A stretch of 64,000 bases of DNA from Paenibacillus xylaniclasticus (GTDB taxonomy: Bacteria; Bacillota; Bacilli; Paenibacillales; Paenibacillaceae), in NCBI RefSeq assembly GCF_004001065.1, contig NZ_BIML01000006.1:248001-312000 (forward strand), written 5' to 3'. The translations under genes and the position numbers were made by a program. The notes under the pieces were generated by a model, which ran no database searches, was not told the origin of the DNA, and saw only the letters and a list, made by a program, of their open reading frames with translations. Positions 53,951 to 62,345 of the stretch are shown in pieces (position 1 is the stretch's first letter; the number at the start of each line of letters is the position of its first letter).

Positions 53951-53982
53951 AAACCGAGGCTGCCATTGTCGCAAGCCCCGGT
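53951..53982 (-). terminator. Terminator of the dioxygenase gene
   Basis: On the minus strand ACCGGGGCTTGC pairs imperfectly with GCAGCCTCGGT and is followed by TTTTCTTTT. Confidence 0.65.
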
Positions 53983-54014
53983 CCCATTATTATAAACACT
54001 CGTATTCATTTCAA

Positions 54015-54785
54015 TTAGAATTTCAAGCAAATATAACTGAGCGTTCCCATCTCATAGCTTCGGTGAATTACTTCCGGCTTATGCTCCGGGTCTCCGCTTC
54101 CATAAGCAATATACAAGGGGACAAAATGCTCCGGACGCGGCACGGCCAGCATGGCGTTCGGCGCCTTCTCCTCGAAGCGGAACAGCGAAGGCAAATCGCG
54201 CTCCGTCATTCGGTCCACCAGCCAATCGTCGAAATCGATCGCCCACTGCTCCGGCTCTCCACCGCCCCATTTCATTTGACGGAAGTTATGCACAGTCGCA
54301 CCGCTGCCAATAATTAGAACATCTTGTACATCCAATCCGCGCAGCGCCTCGCCAACCCGGTACTGGTACTCATTCGTCTGAAATGGCTGCACGGACACTT
54401 GCACAACCGGTATATCAGCATCCGGGAACAGTCTTCTCAGAACAACCCATGAACCATGATCAAGTCCGCGCTGCAAGTCGTACTGCACTGGAATCCCATG
54501 CTCGCTGAGCCTGCGGCCTACCTCTTGCGCAAGCGCCGGGGCGCCATGCGCCGGATATTGGATCTCGAATAATTCGCGGGGAAATCCGCCGAAATCGTGT
54601 ATCGTATCGTAGGTGCCGCTCACGGACGAGATGGTTAGAACGTCTGTTTCCCAATGCGCCGTGAACAGCACGATCGCTTTCGGCTTACCGATTACCGAAC
54701 CGTATCGGGATAAAAACAGACCGCACTCATTATCTTCAATCGCCATCATTGGTGAACCGTGGCCGATAAATAAAGCCGGCATCAT
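54015..54785 (-). CDS. ygiD: Extradiol ring-cleavage dioxygenase, DODA/YgiD family
   Basis: 256 residues, class III extradiol dioxygenase fold. 'FIGHGSPMMAIEDNE' begins the protein, with metal-ligand His in 'LFTAHWETDVLTIS', then 'GLDHGSWVVLRRLFPDADIPVVQ' character and 'IGSGATVHNFRQM'. Family enzymes cleave DOPA-like catechols. It is divergent from an HxlR regulator, suggesting induction by quinones or catechols. Confidence 0.88.
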   Translation of the reverse strand: MMPALFIGHGSPMMAIEDNECGLFLSRYGSVIGKPKAIVLFTAHWETDVLTISSVSGTYDTIHDFGGFPRELFEIQYPAHGAPALAQEVGRRLSEHGIPVQYDLQRGLDHGSWVVLRRLFPDADIPVVQVSVQPFQTNEYQYRVGEALRGLDVQDVLIIGSGATVHNFRQMKWGGGEPEQWAIDFDDWLVDRMTERDLPSLFRFEEKAPNAMLAVPRPEHFVPLYIAYGSGDPEHKPEVIHRSYEMGTLSYICLKF

Positions 54786-54822
54786 AAAATGGCCTCCCTA
54801 TGTGTATATATCGTATTCGATA

Positions 54823-54852
54823 AAGTAACGAGTCACATCGATTAGTTACTTA
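54823..54852. promoter_or_regulatory. Inverted repeat AAGTAAC/GTTACTT, candidate HxlR operator
   Basis: AAGTAAC (54823-54829) and GTTACTT (54845-54851) are inverted in the divergent ygiD-hxlR region. The 9-mer AGTTACTTA (54844-54852) recurs upstream of the azoreductase gene. A second symmetry TTAC-N5-GTAA follows near 54864-54877. Confidence 0.45.
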
Positions 54853-54974
54853 ATATTAATCATTTACTTTATGTAAGTTAGTATATGATCTCCTCTTATT
54901 GAAGTCAACCCGAATAAGATGCGGTCCACCGTTTCCTTTTCAAACCAACTATATTTATTTTAGTGTCTTTGCGA

Positions 54975-54980
54975 TATAAT
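54975..54980 (+). promoter_or_regulatory. Candidate -10 element of the HxlR gene
   Basis: A perfect TATAAT lies 22 bp before the HxlR ATG, leaving room for the GAGGTG ribosome binding site. The -35 region is weak. Confidence 0.45.
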
Positions 54981-55002
54981 AATTTACATTGAGGTGATGA
55001 GG

Positions 55003-55311
55003 ATGAACGAGACGGCTATATGTCCTCGCTTCGAGAAAGCGGTAGCAATTTTGAGCAAACGCTGGGTCTCGCTAATCGTATATCAATTGCTTCCGGGACC
55101 TCGGAGATTTTGTGCTCTGGAGGCCTCCTTACCGAATATTAGCGGCAGGCTGCTGTCGGAGCGGCTGAAGGAGCTGGAGCAAGAAGGCATCGTTCGAAGA
55201 GAAGTATTCCCAGAAACGCCGGTTCGTATCGAGTACTCGTTAACGGACAAGGGCCGGGCGCTCTCCCCTGTGCTGAGCGAGATCGGAACTTGGTCGTCGA
55301 ACTGGCTGTAA
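55003..55311 (+). CDS. HxlR family transcriptional regulator
   Basis: 102 residues, winged HTH. 'CPRFEKAVAILSKRWVSLIV' carries the conserved Cys near the N-terminus that acts as a redox/electrophile sensor in YodB-type HxlR regulators. 'RFCALEASLPNISGRLLSERL' is the recognition region. The start at 55003 has GAGGTGATGAGG upstream; three earlier codons are possible. Likely represses the divergent dioxygenase, and perhaps the azoreductase. Confidence 0.88.
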   Translation: MNETAICPRFEKAVAILSKRWVSLIVYQLLPGPRRFCALEASLPNISGRLLSERLKELEQEGIVRREVFPETPVRIEYSLTDKGRALSPVLSEIGTWSSNWL

Positions 55312-55343
55312 AGCTATTTCCTTGAATATGAAGCAAGCTCCGT

Positions 55344-55396
55344 GCCCTGTGCAGGAAGGACTCCGTCGTCCGACCCATGCAGGGCTGTTTTGTTTT
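55344..55396 (+). terminator. Terminator of the HxlR gene
   Basis: GCCCTGTGCA pairs with TGCAGGGC (small bulge) and is followed by TGTTTTGTTTT, 33 bp after the stop. Confidence 0.65.
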
Positions 55397-55408
55397 CGCT
55401 CGGTACAC

Positions 55409-55444
55409 AAAGAGCAGCCGTGCATCATGCACCGCTGCTCTTTT
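55409..55444. terminator. Bidirectional terminator between HxlR and azoreductase genes
   Basis: AAAGAGCAGC-c-GTGCA-TCA-TGCAC-c-GCTGCTCTTTT is a nearly perfect stem with A and T runs at both ends. Confidence 0.8.
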
Positions 55445-55472
55445 ATTAATTTTATAGGACGACTTCGCTTAA

Positions 55473-56099
55473 TTAGAACGAGCTTGCCACTGCTGCCGCT
55501 TTCTCCAAACCTGCACCGATAATAGCTTCTGCTTGGTCTGGGAATTTCGAATGGCCTTCTACGATAATTTTCTCGATATTGTGAACGCCGAAGAAGCGCA
55601 GTTGGTTCTCGACATAGTTCACCGCCATCTCGGAAGCTGCAAAAGGCTCCTCGGAGTACACGTTGCCGCGGGCGTTCAGAATGACAACCTGCTTGTCACC
55701 AAGCAGACCTTCCGGACCGTTAGCCGTGTAGCGGAATGTTTTGCCGGCTTGGTTCAAGTAATCCATGTAAGTATGGAGAACAGCTGGAATCGTCATATTC
55801 CAGAGCGGGAAGGCGAAGACGATCTTGTCAGCCGCCATGAATTGGTCGAGATACCCGTTGGCGATTGCCGCCGCTTCCGCTTCCTCTGGCGTCATCTCGA
55901 TGCCGCGCGCCGCTTTGAACATCCCCGTAATCATCGTGTTATTCAGATACGGCAGGTTCATGTTGTACAGATCAAGCTCCGTAATTTGCTGATCTGGGTT
56001 TGCTTTCTTATAGCTTGCCACGAAAGCGTCATACAGCTGTACGCTTACCGCTTGATCAGCAGGACGGTCATTGGCTTTAATAAACAATACGTTCGTCAT
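55473..56099 (-). CDS. azoR: FMN-dependent NADH-azoreductase
   Basis: 208-residue flavodoxin-fold quinone/azo reductase. 'NVLFIKANDRPADQAVS' begins the protein, with FMN-binding 'KIVFAFPLWNMTIPAVLHTYMD' character (about 90-111) and 'VVILNARGNVYSEEP'. It reduces quinones with NADH and protects against thiol-reactive electrophiles. In Bacillus azoR-type genes are under HxlR-family (YodB) control; a shared 9-mer with the nearby HxlR operator region fits that here. Confidence 0.92.
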   Translation of the reverse strand: MTNVLFIKANDRPADQAVSVQLYDAFVASYKKANPDQQITELDLYNMNLPYLNNTMITGMFKAARGIEMTPEEAEAAAIANGYLDQFMAADKIVFAFPLWNMTIPAVLHTYMDYLNQAGKTFRYTANGPEGLLGDKQVVILNARGNVYSEEPFAASEMAVNYVENQLRFFGVHNIEKIIVEGHSKFPDQAEAIIGAGLEKAAAVASSF

Positions 56100-56138
56100 T
56101 ATCTGCTCCTCCTAAATACGTTGCGTTGCTCTAAATGA

Positions 56139-56171
56139 GTAAGTAACTGTGTGATCTATGTCCTCATTATA
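56139..56171 (-). promoter_or_regulatory. azoR promoter with AGTTACTTA motif
   Basis: A perfect TATAAT on the minus strand (56166-56171) is followed about 20 bp downstream by AGTTACTTA (56140-56148). That is where a repressor bound near the transcription start would sit. Confidence 0.5.
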
Positions 56172-56240
56172 GCGAGGGAGCAGCGCACAATCTTCAGTGA
56201 ATGGTCGGAGACTTGCCTACTTCTTTCGTCTGTAATACCA

Positions 56241-56276
56241 AAGAGGCTTCTACGACTAAAGTCGTAGAAGCCTCTT
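56241..56276. terminator. Perfect 17-bp hairpin after the FAH-family gene
   Basis: AAGAGGCTTCTACGACT and AGTCGTAGAAGCCTCTT around 2 nt, 37 bp beyond the minus-strand stop at 56314. Confidence 0.75.
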
Positions 56277-56313
56277 GTTCGACAGTCTGGCAGCATATTC
56301 TCGACCGTACGTC

Positions 56314-56940
56314 TCACACCTGTATCCTTACGCGCAGCGGGCCGAATCGCTCACTGCCGAGAAGCAGCGTCAGCTCATCGCCATCCTTCACGACGCCGAC
56401 TCCAGCAGGCGTACCGGTGTAGATAATGTCGCCTGCATCAAGGCCGAAGGTGTCACCAATGTAACGAACAAGCCGCTCCAGCGGAAAAATCATGTCCCGG
56501 GGGCTCCCTGCCTGCACCTCAACACCGTTAATCAGCAAGCTGAACGTCAGCTCCTGGAACGCTGCTGCGCCAGGGAACGGCCGAAACGGCGACAGCGCGG
56601 CAGCGTTTTTGAACCCTTTGGCAAGCAGCCACGGATGACGTTTCTCTTTCAGCTTGTCCTGTACGTCGCGTGCTGTCCAATCAATGCCGATCGCCAGACC
56701 ATCAACCGCTTGATCAACGGACATCCCCGGCTCATACGTACGCCCGATCCGAACTACTAGCTCTGCCTCATAATGAATGGCGCCGATGCCGGAAGGCAAG
56801 CGCAGCTCTCCTTCTGCCGGATGCAGCGCATGCGTCGGCTTCGAGAAGATCATCGGCTCCTCCGGCACGTCGTTGCCCAGCTCTTGGGCGTGAAGCGCGT
56901 AATTTCGGCCAACACAATAGATGTTGCGGATGTTATTCAT
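56314..56940 (-). CDS. Fumarylacetoacetate hydrolase family protein
   Basis: 208 residues, single FAH domain. It begins '[20 protein letters not shown]', with metal ligands Glu-x-Glu in '[12 protein letters not shown]' and Asp in '[14 protein letters not shown]', and the C-terminal '[13 protein letters not shown]'. Single-domain members act on acylpyruvates or decarboxylate oxaloacetate; the substrate here is not determinable by sequence. No aromatic degradation genes are adjacent except the DODA-type dioxygenase 1.5 kb away. Confidence 0.88.
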   Translation of the reverse strand: MNNIRNIYCVGRNYALHAQELGNDVPEEPMIFSKPTHALHPAEGELRLPSGIGAIHYEAELVVRIGRTYEPGMSVDQAVDGLAIGIDWTARDVQDKLKEKRHPWLLAKGFKNAAALSPFRPFPGAAAFQELTFSLLINGVEVQAGSPRDMIFPLERLVRYIGDTFGLDAGDIIYTGTPAGVGVVKDGDELTLLLGSERFGPLRVRIQV

Positions 56941-56999
56941 TGTACTCCACCCTTCTCTCAGACCATGTATTCGTATCCGCTCAAGCGGTTAGTGCATCA

Positions 57000-58127
57000 T
57001 TACGCATTTCGAAGCTGCAGCGTAATTTCAATCATCTCCGAACGGCTCATCAGACGAATCGGGGGACCCCAGGAGCCGAATCCGGACGATACGATGACAT
57101 GCATAAGTCCTTTGCGCATATAGCCCCAATCAAGTTCAAACAGCCGGCGAGTAACATAATGATTCGGAAAAAATTGTCCCCGATGCGTGTGTCCACACAT
57201 GAGCAGATCGACCCCCGCCTCTGCCGCCTGCGTAAATCCGTATGGCTGATGATCCATCGCCAGAATCGGCAGCGTCTTATCCAGCGAAGCGGTAAGCTCA
57301 TTCATTGGCAGCCTGCCGCTGCCCGACTCCGCCGTCTTGTCCTTGCGCCCGACGACATGAAACATCCCATTAACCGTAATGGTCTCGTCCCGAAGCACAG
57401 CAATGCCAATGCTGTTCATCATCTGAACATATTGTTCAATATCGCCGCCATAATATTCATGATTGCCGAGCACGGCATACACGCCATGCTTCGCTTTGAG
57501 CTGCCGAAGCGTAGCAGCCATATTGTTGCGCAGGAACGGCTCAATCGAATCGTCAAGCACGTCGCCCGCCAGCAGCACAACATCCGGATTCATCGCGTTA
57601 ATTCGTTCAATTAATTTGCGCAGGTGACGATTGCCGACGATATTGCCTAGATGCAGATCAGACGCCATGGCGACCCGCAGCTCATTAGGCTTCCCGGCTG
57701 GAGCCGGCTTGTCCACCGTCAGCACATGCTTGCGCACAACGGGTGACCATGCGTTATAGGAACCGCGCAGCAGAACGACCAGCAGAATCGCAGCTACGAT
57801 ACCGAACAAAATCAGTACGGTATCTGTACGCTCCATACCCGCTGCTCCCATAATCCATGCCGCCAGATCCGCGACGGGCAGCAGCAGCAGCGAGAACTCG
57901 ATAAGCGCTACATAATAGGAGCCCACGACTTTAAGCAGCCGACCGATCGGACCTAGCTTCAGCGTTCTACCAAGCAAATAGCCGAAAGACAGCACACCGA
58001 ACAACGGCCAGTAAATGCCGAGCGCGGCATCCAAGCCTGCATGGCGAAGCACTAGATCCCCGTGCCAGCCAATATAGAAATTGATGATCGCCAGTAATAT
58101 TAGAAAGGGCAGTAGTCGAAGGAACAC
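57000..58127 (-). CDS. Membrane-anchored metallophosphoesterase (YaeI/YkuE-like)
   Basis: 375 residues. The N-terminal about 130 residues hold four transmembrane helices. The calcineurin-like domain (about 150-375) has metal motifs 'MASDLHLGNIVG', 'LLAGDVLDD', 'VLGNHEYYGG' and 'LMCGHTHRGQ'. Related enzymes (YaeI) hydrolyse lipid A precursor UDP-sugars or act at the membrane surface. In a Gram-positive host the substrate is unknown. Confidence 0.88.
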   Translation of the reverse strand: MFLRLLPFLILLAIINFYIGWHGDLVLRHAGLDAALGIYWPLFGVLSFGYLLGRTLKLGPIGRLLKVVGSYYVALIEFSLLLLPVADLAAWIMGAAGMERTDTVLILFGIVAAILLVVLLRGSYNAWSPVVRKHVLTVDKPAPAGKPNELRVAMASDLHLGNIVGNRHLRKLIERINAMNPDVVLLAGDVLDDSIEPFLRNNMAATLRQLKAKHGVYAVLGNHEYYGGDIEQYVQMMNSIGIAVLRDETITVNGMFHVVGRKDKTAESGSGRLPMNELTASLDKTLPILAMDHQPYGFTQAAEAGVDLLMCGHTHRGQFFPNHYVTRRLFELDWGYMRKGLMHVIVSSGFGSWGPPIRLMSRSEMIEITLQLRNA

Positions 58128-58333
58128 ATGTCAGACTCCTCTACTCTCGTAATCTTTCAAGCTAACCTACTCCGGTTGCTAGTATGAATGTAACATATCA
58201 GGCGGGCCAAACCAAATAAGTGCAGCTTCTGTGCATGGTAGACTCTTGTAGCTCTCTGGTGTGACACTTTTTGTGATGCAGCAGCAGCGAGGATGTTATA
58301 ACAAATCAGTCTTCGTGTTGCTACTGCACACAA

Positions 58334-58372
58334 ATAAGCAGCCTGCTTGCCTTTCGGCAAGCGGCTGCTTAT
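58334..58372 (-). terminator. Terminator of the MFS gene
   Basis: ATAAGCAGCC-x-CTTGCC-gaaa-GGCAAG-xx-GGCTGCTTAT on the minus strand followed by TTGTG. A long stem with a stable GAAA tetraloop. Confidence 0.75.
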
Positions 58373-58413
58373 CGATCTGAGCTGTGTATCAATAAAGTAA
58401 ACGCTATGCGCCA

Positions 58414-59655
58414 TTACCTCCGCTGATCAGAATAACCCGGTTGCGGCTGTACGCGTGGAACCTTCTTCATCGCCAAACGAAGCGATACGGCAACGCCAGC
58501 GGAGGCTAGCAATAAGCCCGTTGTAACGAACAGCCACTCAATGCCGAGGAACATGCCCATCCCTCCGCCGATCAACGGACCGAACAGCTGCCCGAGTTGA
58601 TTGGCGCTCGTCGTCATACCGAACGAACGGCCGCGGAACGACTGGTCCGTGTTCTGCACGACAAGCGTGTTGATGACCGGTACGATACCTGCGAGGAACA
58701 AGCCGAAGCAAAACTGGACAACGGTGAACAGCCACAGCTGATGAACAAAATATTGCGTACAAATGACGCACCCCGAAGCGATGAGACAAAAGATTAACAC
58801 GCGCGTGTAGCCCTGTTTCTCGCCGATTCGGCCCCACTGCGGCGATGCGAGAATGCCGGCAATGCCGATCAGCGACAAAATGAAGCCGGCTGTCGCCGCC
58901 GCATCCTCCACGCCTCCCTGCAAATCGGCGATATGAAGCGTCAGCAGCGGCTGCACCATACTTACGGACATCTGGAACAGGAGCAGCAGTAGAAGCAAAT
59001 TAAGCAGCTGCTTGTTATGAAGGGCATTGCGGTAATCGCCGAGCATCGTTGTTCTCGGAGACGCAGCCGCACCTTTGCTCGCTGTCCCCGTCTTCCCTTC
59101 ATGAACGAAGAAGAATACTGCAGCTGTCGCCAGCATCAGAAATATGCCCGCTACGACGAACGACTGCCGCTGGCCGAACGTCTCCGCCAGCAAGCCGCCG
59201 AGCAGCGGTCCCATAATGCTGCCGGACATCGAAGCTGCCTGCATCGTGCCAAGACTTGAGCCGAGCTTGTTCTCCGGTGCAATCGAAGCGACGATTGACA
59301 TCGAGGCTGGCACGAAGCCGGCAACGAAGCCTTGCAGCAGCCGGATGCCGACCAGCTCCCACGGATTGTGAACGAACGCCATTAAAGAGTATACAACCGC
59401 AAGGCTTAATCCGGCCCGGATGACCATTTTACGCTTGCCGTATTTGTCCGCCAGCGAGCCCCACAGCGGAGCCATAACGGCTCCAATTAGAAACGAGGAC
59501 GATTGTACGATTCCAGCCCACCAATAGACGGAATCGTCCGTGACACCGAGCTCCGGCAGAAACAGCGGGAGGAGCGGGATCACCATCGTGTAGCTGGAGC
59601 TGCATAACAATACACCGAACCATAAAATCCACATTTGCCGCCGCCACGATTCCAT
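58414..59655 (-). CDS. MFS drug exporter (TetA/multidrug type)
   Basis: 413 residues, 12 predicted transmembrane helices. Motif A between helices 2 and 3 is 'GSLADKYGKRKMVI', and the helix 5 motif C region is 'SMSGSIMGPLLGGLLAE', which marks drug/H+ antiporters. AAGGTGAGC precedes the start. The specific substrate is unknown. Confidence 0.88.
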   Translation of the reverse strand: MESWRRQMWILWFGVLLCSSSYTMVIPLLPLFLPELGVTDDSVYWWAGIVQSSSFLIGAVMAPLWGSLADKYGKRKMVIRAGLSLAVVYSLMAFVHNPWELVGIRLLQGFVAGFVPASMSIVASIAPENKLGSSLGTMQAASMSGSIMGPLLGGLLAETFGQRQSFVVAGIFLMLATAAVFFFVHEGKTGTASKGAAASPRTTMLGDYRNALHNKQLLNLLLLLLLFQMSVSMVQPLLTLHIADLQGGVEDAAATAGFILSLIGIAGILASPQWGRIGEKQGYTRVLIFCLIASGCVICTQYFVHQLWLFTVVQFCFGLFLAGIVPVINTLVVQNTDQSFRGRSFGMTTSANQLGQLFGPLIGGGMGMFLGIEWLFVTTGLLLASAGVAVSLRLAMKKVPRVQPQPGYSDQRR

Positions 59656-59699
59656 TGCCGCTCACCTTCATTCTATTATCCGTTCTATACGTCAGATTC

Positions 59700-59728
59700 A
59701 ATATAACGCCGTGCCCTGCATCATTCAA
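59700..59728 (-). promoter_or_regulatory. Candidate sigma-A promoter of the MFS gene
   Basis: TTGAAT (59723-59728), 17 bp, TATATT (59700-59705) on the minus strand, about 45 bp before the ATG. The rest of 59730-59950 is AT-rich DNA in which I see no gene. Confidence 0.5.
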
Positions 59729-59951
59729 AGTCCCTGTGGGACAGTATTCAGCCGTAATCTGCCGTATATACCCGATTCGACAATTAAAATGAAGCGAGAT
59801 AACCCGACAAAGCAAATATAGGTAATTTCCCCCTTATTCCGATCAAAAATAAAGAATTACCACTCTAGAACCACTCCTATGATCTAATTCCGGTTTTTGG
59901 AAAATGATAAAATATTTTAGTCTGCCGCCTGCTCTCAATCCTAACCAAAGC

Positions 59952-60003
59952 AAAAAAGGATTGTCCTTAAGCCGCATATTTATGCTGCGTAAGGACAATC
60001 CTC
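59952..60003 (-). terminator. Terminator of the GH43 gene
   Basis: On the minus strand AGGATTGTCCTTA pairs with TAAGGACAATCCT, with an inner GCAT/ATGC helix, and is followed by TTTTTG. It begins 11 bp after the stop. Confidence 0.88.
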
Positions 60004-60014
60004 ATTAAGCTCCG

Positions 60015-61577
60015 CTAAGACAGCGGTGTATAGTCCAGCCACTCTGCATATGCCACCGCAGTAGATGGCGTTCCATTACCTGTCGCATACAAGCCGATGC
60101 ATACGCCTGTGAAGCCGCCGCTTACTTCCGAGGACAGCACATCCGCGAGCGCTTGTGCAAGCTCATGCCACGTACTGCCGTCGGCCGACCAAGCGAAACG
60201 GTACGTATAGGCATCCGACGTAATCGCTAGTCCGATCCCTCCACTAACCGAATCAAGCAATTGCTTCGCCGCAACAGTCGTAGAACCGTTAGACGTAAGC
60301 GACACGATGATATAATCAGCGCCGCCTTCACGGCGAATACCGATCTCATAGTGAGCTTTCTCATGAAGACGAGCAGACAGGCCCGCTTCCTCTCCATCTC
60401 GAACTGGTTCGAACGCCACACGCGTCTCCGCCTTCATCTGTACGTGCTGCTGACGAACGCCGACGAACACCGTTGGGGCCGCATCGCTCAGCGTGTAGGA
60501 ATGACCCGTCAGCGCAAGCGTTCCAGGCCGCTTCGTAAGCGACATTCGTTCCTCATCGAACGTACGAAGGGCCGCCCACCGTGGACTTAACGACTTGCCG
60601 TCGAATCTCTCCCGGTAAGCCCCTGAGCTCAACAAGCCGTGCCGCGATACGAGTCCCGCACCTCCTGCGAGAATTTCGACATTCATAATCGGTTGAACAG
60701 TGCCCTCGTTGTTATCGATCATAGGCCAGCCATCCTCCGTCCAAATGACCGGCGCAAGGAAGGTCTCCCTGCCAAGCACACTGTATCGGCTGTCCACCGG
60801 ACGTACGCCAAGGAACAGCGCCCACCAGTTACCCGCCTCATCTTCGATCAGATCGGTATGACCGAGGTTCTGCAGCGAATGATCCGGCAGCTTATTGTGA
60901 GTTAGAATCGGATGGTCAAGCAGTTCGAACGGACCGGTCGGATACTCGCTCCGAGCTGCCAGCACACGATGGTCACGACCCGTGCCTCCGCACGCGCAGA
61001 GTAAATAGTAAATACCATGAATACGGTACAAATGCGGCCCTTCCGTCCATACGCCGCCGTCTCCGCGGCATACGACGACCGGCTCGCTCAACGCTTTACC
61101 CGTCGCGATGTCGATTTCGTAGGTGATAATATGCGACTCCAGGTCAGCGCCATTCTGAACTGTCACATATACTTTGCCATCCTCGTCGAAGAACAGCGAT
61201 GGGTCAATATTGCCGTATGGAATGCGGATCGGGTCCGACCATGGTCCTGCCGGATCAGTAGCCGTTACGTAAAAATTTCCTATGCCGTACACATCAGTCG
61301 TAATCAAATAGAACACACCATCATGATACCGAAGTGTCGGAGCATAAATGCCTTCCGAGCTGTTGCGTTTCGTCATGTCTACTTGGCTGCTTCTCGTCAG
61401 CACATGCCCGATCTGCTCCCATTCGACTAGATTGCGGCTGCGAAAGATCGGGACCGCCGGGAAATACTCGAAAGAGCTAGTCGCCAAGTAGTAATAGCCA
61501 TCCACCCAAATCACACTCGGGTCCGGGAAAAAGCCCGGAATGACCGGGTTTTCGTATTTAACTGCTATACTGTTCAT
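60015..61577 (-). CDS. Glycoside hydrolase family 43 (beta-xylosidase type)
   Basis: 520 residues. A five-bladed propeller domain spans about 1-310, with Asp general base in 'PVIPGFFPDPSVIWVDG', pKa-modulating Asp in 'GNIDPSLFFDEDG' and catalytic Glu in 'GVWTEGPHLYRIHG'. The C-terminal about 200 residues match the beta-sandwich of beta-xylosidase/alpha-arabinofuranosidase subfamilies ('RWAALRTFDEERMSL'). No signal peptide, so it acts inside the cell on imported oligosaccharides. The start at 61577 has GGAGGAG upstream; seven upstream codons were rejected. No transporter is adjacent. Confidence 0.92.
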   Translation of the reverse strand: MNSIAVKYENPVIPGFFPDPSVIWVDGYYYLATSSFEYFPAVPIFRSRNLVEWEQIGHVLTRSSQVDMTKRNSSEGIYAPTLRYHDGVFYLITTDVYGIGNFYVTATDPAGPWSDPIRIPYGNIDPSLFFDEDGKVYVTVQNGADLESHIITYEIDIATGKALSEPVVVCRGDGGVWTEGPHLYRIHGIYYLLCACGGTGRDHRVLAARSEYPTGPFELLDHPILTHNKLPDHSLQNLGHTDLIEDEAGNWWALFLGVRPVDSRYSVLGRETFLAPVIWTEDGWPMIDNNEGTVQPIMNVEILAGGAGLVSRHGLLSSGAYRERFDGKSLSPRWAALRTFDEERMSLTKRPGTLALTGHSYTLSDAAPTVFVGVRQQHVQMKAETRVAFEPVRDGEEAGLSARLHEKAHYEIGIRREGGADYIIVSLTSNGSTTVAAKQLLDSVSGGIGLAITSDAYTYRFAWSADGSTWHELAQALADVLSSEVSGGFTGVCIGLYATGNGTPSTAVAYAEWLDYTPLS

Positions 61578-61698
61578 TACTGCGTCTCCTCCGGTCACAA
61601 TGTTTTGTGTTTAACCCTCACCCTATTGTAATCATAAATGAGAAAGCGCGCATAGCTTAACCCGGTGAAATATAGCTTTTACTTCATAAAATTAAGGA

Positions 61699-61722
61699 TA
61701 GACCTAATCACAGCTAGGTCTA
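61699..61722. promoter_or_regulatory. Inverted repeat upstream of GH43
   Basis: TAGACCTA and TAGGTCTA are perfect 8-bp arms around 8 nt, in the region between GH43 (minus) and a small plus-strand gene. A possible operator. Confidence 0.4.
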
Positions 61723-61831
61723 AAGAAGAGATAGAATGGCGATAAAGTCATAATAAGAGCTTCATCAGCCTATTTACGCCGTCGCTTTCCCTCGAGCGGG
61801 TGCATAGGATGGATGGTCGAGGTGAAAGAAA

Positions 61832-62029
61832 ATGCACAATCGAACGATGCGCAGCCTGTTTCAGCAGTACCAGCACGGCGAAAGCCTGCATGCCCGCTCC
61901 TTTCAGGAGCTGAGTCGTCATAAGCTGGACATTCGTCAGCCCTCCGAGCTGATTGCGAACTCGCCTGTTCTGCAACGAATAATCCGCAAGCACTGGCATT
62001 CGTTAGTCGAGCCGTGGCTTCGACGATAG
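61832..62029 (+). CDS. Hypothetical small protein
   Basis: 65 residues, very basic (many His and Arg), begins 'MHNRTMRSLFQQYQHGESLH'. GAGGTG lies 8 nt upstream of the ATG, which supports translation. No known motif. The predicted helical, positively charged character would suit nucleic acid or membrane-surface binding, but this is guesswork. Confidence 0.5.
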   Translation: MHNRTMRSLFQQYQHGESLHARSFQELSRHKLDIRQPSELIANSPVLQRIIRKHWHSLVEPWLRR

Positions 62030-62050
62030 CCTTGTCCCCCTATATCCAAC

Positions 62051-62092
62051 AAAAAACCTCCGGCCGCATCAAGCTTAGCGACTTCGGAGGTT
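62051..62092 (-). terminator. Terminator of the 77-residue hypothetical gene
   Basis: On the minus strand AACCTCCG pairs with CGGAGGTT around a long loop and is followed by TTTTTTG. Confidence 0.65.
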
Positions 62093-62101
62093 CAACTCTC
62101 A

Positions 62102-62335
62102 TTATCGAGACGCGTATCGTTTCACTAGCGGGTCGTCTTTCTCTACTTTCACATTCCTCATGGCATCCTTGGCCGTCTTCTCCGGAACGCGGGGGCCGGA
62201 CAGCACAGCGGATGCGCGTCTAATGACTTCAGCTGCATTAATGGGCTTCCTCTTCTTGTTCAAGCTCCGATCCCTCCATTCTTTTGGACCATATTGTATT
62301 AGCTTCCGGACAAGCCGGTCAACCATTGCAAACAA
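62102..62335 (-). CDS. Hypothetical basic protein
   Basis: 77 residues, strongly basic ('RDRSLNKKRKPINAAEVIRR'). The first codon is TTG; an ATG three codons later (62326) is an alternative, neither with an ideal ribosome binding site. It lies 10 bp after the GAF-like membrane protein gene and has its own terminator, so it is probably the second gene of a two-gene unit. Function unknown. Confidence 0.5.
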   Translation of the reverse strand: MFAMVDRLVRKLIQYGPKEWRDRSLNKKRKPINAAEVIRRASAVLSGPRVPEKTAKDAMRNVKVEKDDPLVKRYASR

Positions 62336-62345
62336 AATTTACTCT

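Noticed and set aside
58157-58414. Minus-strand 85-codon frame after the MFS gene
   Set aside because: It spans the MFS terminator hairpin and has no ribosome binding site.
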